Positions 34,220 through 46,719 of a stretch of 64,000 bases of DNA are shown here, one piece after another (position 1 is the first letter of the stretch; every line of letters begins with the position of its first letter). Source of the stretch: Cliona cf. orientalis (taxonomy: Eukaryota > Porifera > Demospongiae > Clionaida > Clionaidae); assembly GCA_963930775.1 (NCBI GenBank), contig OZ005698.1, positions 2,610,501 through 2,674,500 of the forward strand, given 5' to 3'. Made by a program: the position numbers and the translations under genes. The notes below the pieces were generated by a model. It made no database searches. It had not been told where the DNA came from and saw only the letters and a list, made by a program, of their open reading frames with translations.

Positions 34220-37200
34220 ATGTCGACTTGCAAGCCAGCATGGGCTACAGATCTAAAGCCAGTGGGTCTCCACTACTATGGTGGAGTCGTAGAATGTGGC
34301 GAGGAGATACTCGAGAAGCATAAGATTGCCACTCAATCCTGCTTTGGGACACGGACTTCCTCCAAGAAGAAGACTGTGAGTGGCAGCCACACCGATGCCA
34401 CGGACAAAGAGAATGTAGAGCCTTCAAATATCAAGGAGAGCTCAAAGGTAATTTAGAAACACAAATTTGATAACATATTATTATAGGGAAACTGAATGTG
34501 ATCTACAGATCCACAAAGTATTCTGGCAACAAACAATGGATGGACAAACAGTCGAGTTCGACAATACTCCATTTGTTGTGTCTGAGGTACGGCGATTAGA
34601 TTGCCAATTTGGCAAACACTACTTCAAACAGAAACAAGAGGGGGTCTCTAGTCGTGTTCATCTCCAGGGTACACGCAAAATTGGATGCAAAGCACACATT
34701 GTGGTCCGTTCAATTACGGTGTACAGTGACTTCCAGCTCAGCCAAGATGAAGCAAGCCTGGGACCTAGAAAATTGAAGGAAAAGAAAAAGGAAAAGTTAC
34801 AGGAGCTTTATCAGGTTCTCAACAACAAGAAGCCCATAAATACAAAAGTCATGTATCATATACTTTTGCCAGATGAAGAGGCACACCATGCATTCCATCA
34901 AACCCACGGTGCAGCATCATATGCACAAAGAGTACACCCCAAGTTGATTGAAAAGATCTACGAGTTAGTGTTTGAGGGGATTACGGATGTACAGGAGGTA
35001 AAACGTGCCTTAAAGCATCATGTAACTCATGTTCTGTGTCCAGATATTAAACCTGATCTTACTGACCGTTCATATTATCCCACATCTACCGATGTCCGAA
35101 ACCACATCTACAAGGCCCAACATGCTTGTCAATTATCTAAACTTGATCAAGAAAACCTTCAATTAAAGATAGAGAAATGGAAAAAGGAAAGCCCTGAATC
35201 TTTGTTTCATTTCCGTCCATACAAGGAAGAAGAACTCACCAAAATGGATACCAACATTGATTCTGAGCCTTCCAATGACCAAAATTCCTCTTCTCAGACA
35301 CTCTTGTATGTCCACCAGGAACCATGGCAGCAAGACCTCCTAAAGAGATATGGAAATATAATATCTCTAATGGATGCCACATATAAAACAACCAAGTATG
35401 AGTTGGCACTATTCTTTGTTGCTGTTAAGACAAATGTGGGCTACTCAGTGGCAGCAGAATTTGTTGTGCAATCCGAGACTGCAGAGCAGATAACAGAAGC
35501 ATTGAGAATTCTATCGTCATGGAATCCTGAATGGCATCCCCCTTATTTTATGACCGATTATTCAGAAGCAGAAATGGCTGCTATTTCAGCGGTATTTCCT
35601 AATTGTAAGACCTACCTTTGCGATTTCCACAGGGAACAGTCTTGGGAACGCTGGGTGAAAGATCGCAAACACGGATTAAGTCCTGACGAAGGTGACACTC
35701 TCCTCTCTCTTCTAAGGGACATAGCTCAAGCTCCTTCTCCCACTGACGACAATCTCCCACTTGACCACCACTACCATCAGAGTGTTGACAATCTGAAGAA
35801 AAGTAATATATGGAAGAATTATCATTCAGTTCAAGAATGGCTGGAAGGAAAATGGTTGTGTTCACCGCAGGTAATAATTATATTATTGTGGACATGTACA
35901 TGTATGTTTATATAGAGGTGTACAATCATATATATGTTTACACATAACACACAATTAGTGGGTTGTAGTATGGGTATGTACTAAGATAGTGTATACAATA
36001 TGTACATATATACATGTACATGGATGATGTAACATTGTATTGGGCATCAAAATAATTATTACATTTGGTATAATATACTGCTTCTAGTTTTGGGCAAGAG
36101 CATTTCGAGACAGAGAGTTTCATGCCGCTGTGAACACAAACAATGGAACCGAGTCACTAAACAAACTCTTTAAGTACAGCTATCTACCTCGCAAAAAGTC
36201 TATGACACTATCATCAATTATCACTCTGATCACGGAGACGTTTCTACCAGAAAGTCATCAAAAATATCTGTTTCTTAACTACAAGCAAAGCAGCCAGTAT
36301 CGTTCGTACAAGGATTTTGTCCCGGAATACTTGCATGGAAGACCACGGTCCACCATCTCCCATTGCTTGGAGCGGCGATCCAAATCACTCAAGTACACAG
36401 ATGGCGATGTGCAAGTAGTTGATGATGACCTTGGAACATTTACTGTGAAAGGAACTAGTGGAAAAAACCATGAGGTTTCATTTGCCAGTCCAAGCTGTAC
36501 ATGTCGTGATTGGATTACATTTCATTTGCCCTGTAAACATTTTTTTGGCATCTTTCGTCTACATTCAAAATGGGATTGGAATAGCTTGCCTGAAAGCTAC
36601 AGAAACAGTGCATACCTGACTACAGATCAAGGTGCAATTGAAGATTTCTTCCAACCCCCAGAGGACTTCACGGACGATCAGCTCCAAGAGAGACCAGTCG
36701 AGCCTTCAACTTGCAGCAACACAACTGGTGAATCAAAGATTCCTGAGAGAAAGGTATTAACACAGGTATCAGTAGAGTACAGTACACACTAGTACACGCA
36801 TGTACATGTGTATGTGAGATCACAAGTTATTTTGGATATTTCTACAGACACTTATCCAATCACTCAAACAGGAGGGTGAGCATGCCAGGACTGCTTTGAA
36901 AGTCCTCGAGACTCTAACCTACAGCTGTACCAACCCAAATGATCTACATGAGATTGCAACCAAAGTGGAGGAACTGATTCTAGCATTAAGGAAGAAGCTA
37001 CCGAAGTCTGAAGGCATCATTTTACGACCGGAAGCAAGAAAAGCTGCAAGAAAAAGAGCACAAAAGATCAGCAGAAAGTATCGACCTCTACCATCAAGTG
37101 TTAAGAGAGGTCGTCCTAGAAATGACTGGCGATACCAGAACCGTGTTGGAAAGAAAGCTGATGAACTTAGAAAGGTACTAAACAATAACTCAAATCCCCT

Positions 37201-38542
37201 TTAAACTACATACTATATATTTATACTTGTATAGACGGTACAACAGTTACAGGTAGCAAAAAAGGTACAGGACGACAGAAAGCCACTTCAGCAAATCCAA
37301 ATTAACCCAACAGTCAGTGAGAGTAGGCTTACACATGTGTATAAATCTTCAAAATCACAGCAAAAAGAAAATAGAGGTACATGGAGCATACTCGTACATC
37401 TACGTACAAGTGTACCTTTATAATCCATTCTGCAGAGGTCCATGAGCATTCACAGCCAAAAGTTCAGATAGCTGAAAAGAAAAAAGCGAGCACAGGTAAA
37501 AATTGAGGTATATATGCACTAAGTACAGCTACACATGTACATGTACATGTCAGGGTTGCATTCAGGATTTTATGGGGGGGGGGGGGGGGGGGGGAGTGCA
37601 AATGGCTTTTCCGGGAGGGGAGGGGAAAGGAGTTATGGCCAACTCATAATATTATGTCAAAACCACACTGTGAATCTCAGGGGTGGGCAACCTCCCCCCT
37701 CCCCCCCCCCCCCCCCCCCCCATGTGACACTAGACTTACATGTATGCTCAGTGTATCATTTTAATTATAGGAAGAAAACGAAAAAGATGTGGCCAGTGTG
37801 GTGGATGTAAAACTGAAGACTGTGGTGAATGTCAACACTGTATAGACATGCCCAAATTTGGGGGGCCTGGGAAGCGAAAGAAATGTTGCAAGAAGCGTCA
37901 TTGTGTGAACCCAATTACCATTCCACAGGTAAGGCTGTTCTATTCAGCTGCTGTAATTAGCCACTACTACAATTATTTCAGGGACAAGAACATCAAGTGT
38001 TACATGATAAAGATGGGAGGACTGACATGGTGTCCTTCTTAGCAGCAAATGGAAGACGCTTAGACTCAGCAATGGCAGATGGCAACTGTCTTTTTAGAGC
38101 AGTGTCTAAGCAACTCTGTGGTGACTCAGAACAACATGATAAGCTTCGACAGATCATAACAGACTATGTAGCAGCCAATCCCAAACTTTTCAGTGGGTGG
38201 ACCACGGAAAATCAGTCTATTGAGCAACATGTCAGCAAAATGAGGAACCCAGGGTGTTGGGGAAGCCACCTTGAACTAAAAGCAGTAGCAACAATTTTCC
38301 AAAAGTCAGTGTATGTAGCCACTGACACCCTAGTACATGGACAGTGCAGGTGGATAGTTTTTCCTCCGTTTCCAGACCCATCCTTGCCTGAAACTTTGAA
38401 TTTTAACGTGAACAACAGAAAAAAATGGCTAGAAGTCTCCTACACCAGTGGCTGTCACTATGATGGAATCCTACCAATTCGTTCCGACAAACCTCTAAAC
38501 CCACCAGCACTAACGGGGAGAATAATGAATTTGAAGCTATGA
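34220..38542 (+). CDS. MULE transposase with SWIM, CXXC zinc finger and OTU protease domains
   Basis: Eight GT-AG exons join in phase: 34220-34447, 34509-35870, 36088-36765, 36848-37174, 37235-37376, 37436-37495, 37771-37928 and 37982-38542 (about 1171 aa). An N-terminal zinc-binding-like region contains TRKIGCKAHIVVRS. The Mutator DDE core has LMDATYK (D365), FMTDYSEAEM (D426), CDFHREQSWERW and NNGTESLNK (candidate E552). The SWIM finger is C667-x-C669..C679-x-H681. A basic, coiled region follows (about 757-930). The CXXC finger (C939-C977) has all eight Cys and the KFGG motif (DMPKFGG) of CpG-binding members such as CFP1 and KDM2. The C-terminal OTU domain has DGNC (C1021), a WGSHLEL region and GCHYD (H1144), so the protease looks catalytically complete. 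Known: MULE transposases cut and paste DNA; CXXC-KFGG binds unmethylated CpG; OTU cleaves ubiquitin chains. Inferred: CpG-directed targeting and protection of transposase or chromatin from ubiquitination. Confidence 0.88.
37567..37722 (+). repeat. G and C homopolymer runs in MULE intron 6
   Basis: A G run at about 37576-37594 and a C run at about 37702-37720 lie in the intron just before the CXXC exon, about 108 bp apart; the transcript could fold them into a very stable hairpin. Run lengths may be unreliable in the assembly. Confidence 0.7.
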
Positions 38543-38766
38543 CCAGCGATTGAAACTTACGTATCTTCTGTCTTTTCCATTTGATAATTTGTGTCCTCGT
38601 TCATTGTCCTATCGTGTCCTATGTGTTTACGTGCCCACACGTACACCCCACCCAGCTAGTTAGCAATTATTACTAGATACGTATGCGCGATGGCGCAATC
38701 CGCGGCGCATTGTGGGCGTGGCCGCGTGACTTCCGTTCTCCGAATAGTGTGAATGTAGTGAGCCCC

Positions 38767-38776
38767 GTAGCTATAC
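38767..38776. repeat. MULE target-site duplication, right
   Basis: GTAGCTATAC directly after the right inverted repeat, matching 34015-34024. Confidence 0.9.
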
Positions 38777-39369
38777 AGTGGCTGTATGATCATGTGTGTA
38801 GCATGCTTGTTGTTAATTATTATGCCCCACCCACCTACACAGGAAACTTGCAAGTGTACCAAACCAAGTACGCTTCATGAAAGTTCTCTCCTAGCATGAA
38901 GTTTATTGTCGGAGTTATGTATTATATTCCTTGGTTACATCCATTAGTAGTGATGATAGCGGCAAAATTATGCTAGTTATGACAAAATGTTGTGCTGAAC
39001 ATTCACAATGCATTGTGTAAGGGTAGAGAGAACAAAGTTAACATGTTCAGTTGACAACAGCAGACTCTATTGCTTGTCCGTGGAACAGCAAAATGCTACA
39101 CCAAATATTACCCCCAAATAGCACCCGAGGTCGACGTCAAGGGTGTGCAATCATCCGCCAGTGACATCTATGCATAGGCATCCTGTCGAGTCCTGCAAAA
39201 AGAACATAGTATTTTAAGTGGAGGCCTAGGGTTGTACTTCTTTATTTTTATACTGACTTGCACATAACTAGACACCAAATTATGTGCAACACAGATCCTA
39301 GGGTGTGCTTTATTTTGAATTTATTTACGGAATACTATTACATAATATGAATGTGCCTAGTATTACTAG
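38777..39369. other. Spacer right of the MULE
   Basis: No gene or element recognised. Confidence 0.4.
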
Positions 39370-40205
39370 CACTGTGGTTGGCTGAAACGGGTTTGGACAA
39401 TAATCTTTGAACCTGTGTATGGCTGACTACATGCTGGTAATCATAATATTTCCTAGTACAGTATGGGCAGCGTAGGGTTGATTCATATAAAGTGAGGTGT
39501 GTGAGGGATGTGAATTATAGGTAACGAACTAGCAGTATAATTGGCTGAAACGGGTTTGGACATTATGATAGTCTTTGAACCTGTGTACGGCTGATTACAT
39601 GCTGGTATACGCCTGTAATTTCCTGGTACTGTGTGTGTGTGTTTGATTTCATACTGATATTATAGAGGGTGATTGAACCATAGGTACGTCGTGGCTAGTT
39701 AATTAAATCTAATAATAAGCTTTTATGTTTAACACTAGCACTGTGGTTGGCTGAAACGGGTTTGGACAATAGTCTTTGAACCTGTGTACGGCTGATTACA
39801 TGCTGGTATATGCCTGTAATTTCCTGGTACTGTGTGTGTGTTTGATTTCATACTGATATAGAGGGTAATTGAACCATAGGTACGTCTGACTAGTTAATTA
39901 AATCTAATAATAAGCTTTTATGTTTAGAACTAGCACTGTGGTTGGCTGAAACGGGTTTGGACAATAGTCTTGAACCTGTGTACGGCTGATTACATGCTGG
40001 TATATGCCTGTAATTTCCTGGTACTGTGTGTGTGTTTGATTTCATACTGATATAGAGGGTAATTGAACCATAGGTACGTCTGACTAGTTAATTAAATCTA
40101 ATAATAAGCTTTTATGTTTAGAACTAGCACTGTGGTTGGCTGAAACGGGTTTGGACAATAGTCTTGAACCTGTGTATGGCTGATTACATCATCAGTGCTG
40201 GTAAG
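39370..40205. repeat. Five tandem ~165-205-bp units
   Basis: The marker GGCTGAAACGGGTTTGGACA recurs at about 39379, 39543, 39748, 39943 and 40138. The middle copies are nearly identical over about 195 bp, pointing to recent expansion. Non-coding. Confidence 0.9.
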
Positions 40206-40592
40206 CCTTTTGGTAGAATTAGAGTGGTTGAAACCAGGATGAATGAATGAATGAGGACCCCCCCCCCATTAAATGATAATAATATGCTGTATATGTTTCA
40301 AGATGCATAAATGAGTGTTTGTGTTTTCAGACTGCCATTCGTACTTCTCTATAGGCACTGAATATGTGACACTCATCTGGGAGAAAATGCCTCTCATTAT
40401 TGAAATCTGGTTAGCACTGGAGGGTGATAGTGGGGGGACTCGGTTAACAAGTCACATAAATTTATCCAATGATCGGGATCTGTATGATCTCAGACAGTGA
40501 TTATTAAAAAAGTACGCTGGCTTGTCATTACCTAATTGGCTCATCTGAGTGCACTACAATAAATACTGGTATATTATATAATTCTACATACC

Positions 40593-40667
40593 ATGGAGAC
40601 CGGAGTCTCAGATGATCTGTTCGACAATATCCAGGGAGAGAATGATCATCTTGCAAAGCAGGGACAG
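40593..40667 (+). CDS. Possible first coding exon of an unidentified gene
   Basis: The open segment METGVSDDLFDNIQGENDHL and five further residues (25 codons) ends at a CAG|GTACTC donor in phase 0. The downstream region up to 41040 has another short splice-bounded open stretch (LCDSLTDIDSTRNVNARKIF, about 40944-41006), but no consistent gene could be assembled. An upstream short ORF (40315-40500) has no recognised relation. Low support. Confidence 0.25.
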
Positions 40668-41040
40668 GTACTCAGAGGGTATTTCTATTAAGAGCACACC
40701 TATTCACAATAAGATGGCATACTAAAACACTTGATGCATGTAATCAGCCGGCTTTCCGGCGAATCGGGCTGGATCGTACCGTCATTGACGCCTGCATGGC
40801 AGGGATATCATCACAATGGTTGGTAGACGTAGCTCAAAACATGGGGCGACTCGGGGTATGGTACTCGGGCGGGATCGAGCCTGACTCGGCAGAGCAGCCG
40901 CGTGATTAGCTGAGCCTCACTGGCGGTGATCAGATATCTTCTCTGTGACAGTCTGACTGACATCGACAGTACTCGTAACGTCAATGCAAGAAAGATCTTC
41001 GTGAAGGTATTAATGTCGAGTTTTAATGATGTCATAGCTC

Positions 41041-41771
41041 CACGATGAAATTATAACCTAGCCCCACCCCCTCCCAGCTGGAGAGAGAGGGAGGGGCTAG
41101 GACCAGCAGGGAATGGGAGGGGCAGGTACTGATAGTAAGTAAGGGTTTGATATAAGCATATATTTATAGCATACCATATGAGATTGAAATAAGAGTGTTA
41201 TTGACTCCAGCTTATACCCTCTAACAATATAAGAGTGTTATTGGCTCCAGCTTATATCCTTCTAACCATATAAGCTAGCTTAAAACAAGCTTATGTCACT
41301 ATCACATATAAGTGGACTTATAACAGCTGAATAACAAACATATACTACCATACATATACTAGCTTATACTGCCAGTTTTTTACAGTGAAAATTAGCTAAT
41401 AGGTATTAGGCCCAGGCCTATCCGTGACTCTGAATTCGGGCATCTCAGTAATTCCCACATGCAAAATTATGTAATTAATCAAGTGTAGCTAGCTGCCTTC
41501 TCCCATAAACAAAGAAGTATTAATCTTATGTCACAATGATGCTTTAACTAATAACTCAATGTTTGCTTATAGATCTAGCTACTTTACAGATGTTGACTGT
41601 GATAGAAACTGTTCTCATACATACATAAATACTTTCAACTTTAATGATCTTCTAGTATAGAGACAGTATAATATGGAATCACACAACTTAAATTGGAGTA
41701 TGTACAGGTAATTATCAGGTATGTAGGTATATAATCAGTATAGTAGTTTTGCACCTTATTTGTCATACTGC
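41041..41771. other. Intergenic spacer
   Basis: Contains a short duplicated phrase (ATAAGAGTGTTATTG at about 41190 and 41230). Nothing gene-like. Confidence 0.4.
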
Positions 41772-44700
41772 TTAGGTAAGTTTAGCATCATTTAATGACT
41801 GATAATGGCTTGAAGTGTAATCTTTACTTTCCACAGTTGCCAACATGAGCGGCTGATAATGACCTTCTGAATTGGATTCCTCTTTAATCTTGAAATTCAC
41901 ATAGACAGTAGGCTGTTGCTTTTGAGGTTTGAGGGACTCATAAAGTGATCTCTGGCCACCCTCTTGTGTAACCTTTAGTGGCATGTAATGGCAGGCTTCC
42001 TCTATGTCTTTCTCCATTGAAGCTGGCTGATCTTTGGAACATGGTAGTACCTTCTCTTCTGTTTCATTGTTGTTGTCCCCATTTAAGTTATCGTCCATTC
42101 TAGCGGGTAAATCTGGTGGGCGCTTAAAGAATAGGTCAAACTCTTTAGAGACAAAGTCAATATCTTCCAGATAGTCCCTATTAGGAAGTTCAGGTGTTTG
42201 TTCTTTGCCATCCCTTAATGCACTACCTCTTAAATGTTGGTTTAAGTTATAATCGTTTCTGCTGCCGTGCTCGGACAAACTGACGTTTGCCAAACCAGTG
42301 GACCTTTTAATGAACCTGTGATTATATACGGACAGTACATTATCATTTCAATTTTGGGCTAAAAGGGTTGGCTGGATGTGTACACAAAATTAATGTGCAT
42401 GTATTGCTTTGTGCAAGATATTATACACAAACTTGGTGAAATACCATTTAGAAGTGCATTTGCTTCGCTTTGAACCACAGCAATGGTAAACAACCCATGA
42501 TGCCATGATGGCCAATATCAGCACCAAGAGCAGACAGCCTCCTATCAGAGAGTACATAGTCACCTCCAATGCTGTAAGTGTGTATATCAATAATATAGTA
42601 ATTATTGAAAATGTTACATGCAGTTATACCATAACTTTTTGTCTTTGCAGTAATACGTATGGAGTATGGCCCTGCTCCAATTCTGGTCTTTGCAGCAACT
42701 GAAAATTCATATTTAGTATCATCATCCAATTTGGTTACTGTTAGGAAAGGCTCCACGGATGTTAGATTAGTGGTGAGACTTGCTTCGTTATCTTCTCTTA
42801 ACACCTGTATCATGTAGCCTATGATGTCACCATTTTGTGAAGGCAGTGGAGGTGCTTCCCACATGAGAGTGACAGAGTGGGGGGTGACCTTAGTGGATCT
42901 GAGATTCTGAGGAGCATCACTTGGAACTGCAAGGAATTAATGTACTAGATTAAGTATAAATCTATACTAGCTAGTACTAGCTGTTATGATACACAATAAT
43001 CATACTCATATTATGCATATTGATTTCTGATATCACTTACTGTCTTCTTCTGTTTGTATATTGATGCTAGCATTAGGTCCAATAGTATTCAAGGTGACTG
43101 CTTCCACAGTGATTGTGTAGTGATAGTTAGGGTGCAGTGATGTCATGTTGTAGGATGTTTCCTGAACATAATGGACTGGAATCTCTGCTGTATTGTCTTC
43201 TATGCTCTGGATAGTTATTTTGTAGTGTTTGACCGTTGTATTTTGATGTCGTGTATGTGGCTCCAGCCAGTGGAGGTAGACAAATTTAGAACCAGTCTTT
43301 AGGGGTTTTAAGTTTATTGGGGCACTTGTGTCAGCTGAAATTTAATTAATAATAAACTAGTATAGGCATGGTAAATTCATGCTCTCAGTCTCACCTTCAT
43401 CCGTTAACCAGACATTTGCTGTTGTAAATGGTCCTAGTCCTCCTCGAGCAAATGCTGCTACACTGCAGTTATAATTGTGGTATGGATCCAGAGACGTCAC
43501 CTGTATCTCTGAGGGAGACTTCAGAATAGTATTGTACACTAGTTCATCAGTGTCTTTGTTCCACACGTAGATCCAGTAGTGTTCAATTGGTCCATTCTGT
43601 TCTAGGTGATGAGGCTCAGTCCAGTTCATATCAACTGCTGTCAAATTTAGCACTTCACAGTTGACAACGTGTGGACCACCGGTAGGCACTGGTGAAACAA
43701 TAAATTAATAAGAATTTAATGATTATGGATGGTTGTATTCATACCAGCTTGTGGCATCCATACTGTCTGTGATACTAATGGTCCCTTCACAACTGTATAG
43801 ACTGCAATTGAAAACTCATATTGATGATAAGGATGCAGGGAATGAAGATTAATCGAAGTTGTAGCAGGGTTTGCTATGTAATGTGTTTCTGACATTGATG
43901 TATCTCTATCAGTAGCTTCAATAATGTAGTATCTGGTTCCTCCATTTGGTCTACTCCATGATAACCGGGCAGTACTGGCGCTAGTAGATCTAGCAGTAAA
44001 TCCTGGAACTTAAGTTATAGTTTATGTCCGCTTATTAATAATAATTATGTCATTAAAATTGTATAGCTAATGCATGGGATGTGCAGTGGGAGAGATTACT
44101 TACTCGTGCACATTAATTAAAGCCATAATCTAAGATGGTAAAATACTAACTCACACTAATACAATTCCCCGGGCAGTGCCCATTAAATTATGCATTTTTA
44201 TTTAGCTATTGCAATAAACGTAAGACGCTTAGCAGTAATTGCTCTTTAGGCCTCATTTAGTCTATCTACTACTTTAAACCGATGATCGGGATGGTATAGT
44301 GAACTACAAAACGGCTGTATATATGACAACTTATTAATTTTACCTGTTGGTGGAATATCCACTGTCAGTCTACTTCTGGTGTTTCCACAAGTACCATATA
44401 CACAGGCCGCTATGTAGAATGTATATTCTTCACCAGACAGTAGATTGGACACTGCATAAGTTAGGGACTGTTGTGCTGATGCATAATGTGTCCGTGTTGT
44501 GGAACATGTAGAATAATAATATGTTCGACAGCTGTATTGTATCCGATATCGTGTAATTGTGCCAATTCTATCATCCGTTGGGGGTGGTTTCCATGTCAGT
44601 GATACTGATCTACTACTCACGAAGGCATAGTTGAAATCATAAGGTGCAAATTGTGGTGCTGTATGAATAGAAAATTGAAGCAATTACCAACTCTTAGCTA

Positions 44701-45983
44701 CACACAATTATAGCTTCTGCAAGATTGTCGAGCTTCATAATTAATTTTTTTATAGCATAGCTACTACTATAGCTTACCCATCTGATTGGTTCTGAACCTG
44801 AAACTGGCACCTTCTCCCAATCTTCCTAAACTGTCTATTCCATACACAGAACATGAATACCATTTGTAAGGACGTAGGCCATACACAGCTTGTGATTTTG
44901 ATTGCTGTATCTGCATGTAGTCAGCACAACTGACCAAATATTCAGGTGCAGGAGCAACTTTATCACGACTACATCCAGTCCAGGAGAAGGAAACGTAAGT
45001 AGTATAACGATAAAATGGTGAGATTTGCGGTGGGCAAGGTTTATGAAATACTATAATGAATTGAGACAAGGAATACATGTACAACAAGCATGATCATAAT
45101 ATTATTGCATGTGTATAAAATCTTTCATACCATGCTTAGCTACTCACAGCACTTGATTCCAGCAGAATATCCATTCTGTCCAGAATAAATAAACTGGCAG
45201 TCGGTAAGATTTGACTCTGATCCATTACAATTAAAGCGTGTAAGACCTTCATAGACATAACTATCAGTTTGATAAGCAGTAGCACCTGCAAGAGGAAAAA
45301 AGTACAAAATTTCTAAGACTACAGAGGCAAGCGTATAGCATATCTATTAAAATTATACTGAGTCCTAAGATGTGAGATGGCACAGACTGAATGTTTAATC
45401 TAAAAATAAACTGTACTGAGCAGCTGTACTAATAATTGAATTCATATTATATGCAGGCATAGGTGTAACTAGGTATACATTATCATCATAGCTGCATGCA
45501 TGTCTGCAGTGCTATACTAGCCATAGAATCCATGCATGCAGCAAGAATTCATAATCATGCCCAATTTAAGCAGCTACATCTGGGTCTACAGTCTAGACTG
45601 GAAATCATTCTAATAGTATGTAACAATTCAGTAGCTCCTTCAGTGTGTCAATAATAATTAATAGCATGAATGATAAGTCACATGTATGTACTGTTGTTTG
45701 TAAATCCAAGCTGATTACAAGCTACTTCTGCATCCTGATCATCCCATTGATTGTTGAGTATCGGTTCCCATCGGCCATTCAAATAGCAAATTTCCACACT
45801 TCCAGCGATGTGAATATGAGTAGTGCTGTTGTGCATGAGCCGTAATTCTCCATACGAACATGCTTGCACTGCTGCTTGGCTACTTAATCATCAGCAAGTC
45901 AAATTAATAATGCATCCAATATCAATGGCTCATGCTTACCTGCAGCACAATAAAAGTGGTAGTAGGGACACAAGCTTCATCAT
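41772..45983 (-). CDS. SP-SRCR-FN3x6-TM receptor with PELP-YLEDIDF and YQxL tail (tandem copy A)
   Basis: Signal-peptide exon 45940-45983 (MMKLVSLLPLLLCC) joins in phase to an SRCR domain split over about 45690-45895 (SVEICYLNGRWEP, VACNQLGF) and about 45150-45287. Six FN3-like exons follow: about 44780-45050, 44345-44660, 43745-44005, 43394-43690, 43041-43335 and 42640-42925, the last with VTLMWEAPPLPSQNGDIIGY. The TM exon is about 42455-42572 (SLIGGCLLLVLILAIMASWV). The tail exon 41772-42315 joins in phase 2 (TSK-W-FIKRS). The tail has PELPNRDYLEDIDFVSKEFD, then PPDLPAR, HYMPLK, HYQPLML and HYQSLND. The gene at 47606-51744 has the same exon plan and is highly similar. Architecture is certain; function (recognition or adhesion receptor) is inferred. 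Confidence 0.85.
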
Positions 45984-46719
45984 AATGCTATTATAGCTAG
46001 CAGTAGCTTTGACTATAATGGCTATCTAAGCAGCTAAAATGTGGCTTTTATAAATTGTGACACGTGATTGCTATCATTCACACTGGTTGGTATAGCTACA
46101 GTATGGGCCTAACGCGTGTATGTATTGAAGCTAAGTAATGGAAAAAGTATAGTGTTTATATAACTTAAAAGCACAAACCTTTATCATGCAACAATATCAT
46201 ATGAAAATTCAGTAAACTTACATTAGGCTCTCGCAACTGATTCATGATTATTGTCTCCTACTCAAACTTAATACTATCGGCAGTGACAGTGTAAACAGGC
46301 AGTGGCTCTTAAGTGCATAATTCAGTTCAGGTGTGCACAGAGGCTTGCCGTGGTACATAGCCAGGTGCCAGGTGCCAGGTGCCTTCCCCCTACTCGATTC
46401 TATATAGATCATGCACTGACTCTAGATCTAAAAGAGAACTGTACATTTTTGTACCAGAACCCTGTTCAGGTGCAGGGTATGTAGTTCAATGCTCCTGATA
46501 TTGAACAAGCATACGCCTTGAGCCTATACACGCGCATGAATCATGCATGCATGTAGCTAGCAGTGAGAATTCTGCACTGACTCAAAATTAATGCTTTCGT
46601 TATTATCCTGTTTACATATCAGCATGCAGTATTAAGACAAATATTGTTCTTGGTCATACATTAACATAACATCAACTAGCAGCTATTGTTTGCCTAGTAA
46701 AGAAAGCAGTAAACATTCC

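Larger units (their letters stand above)
34025..38766 (+). mobile_element. Complete autonomous Mutator-like (MULE) transposon
   Basis: A 4742-bp element bounded by inverted repeats of about 45 bp. The left end starts GGGGCTCACTACATTCACAC (34025-34069) and the right end (38722-38766) is its complement, with the outer 21 bp identical and about five mismatches further in. It is flanked by a perfect 10-bp duplication. The inside is filled by one spliced gene on the plus strand (34220-38542) that shows no frameshift or stop, so the element may be recently active. CpG-rich DNA lies just inside each end (about 34100-34170 and 38680-38720), which is notable given its CXXC finger. Confidence 0.9.

Noticed and set aside
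39370-40205. CRISPR-like array of regularly spaced repeats
   Set aside because: Whole units are repeated including the would-be spacers, and the DNA is eukaryotic; this is a tandem repeat.
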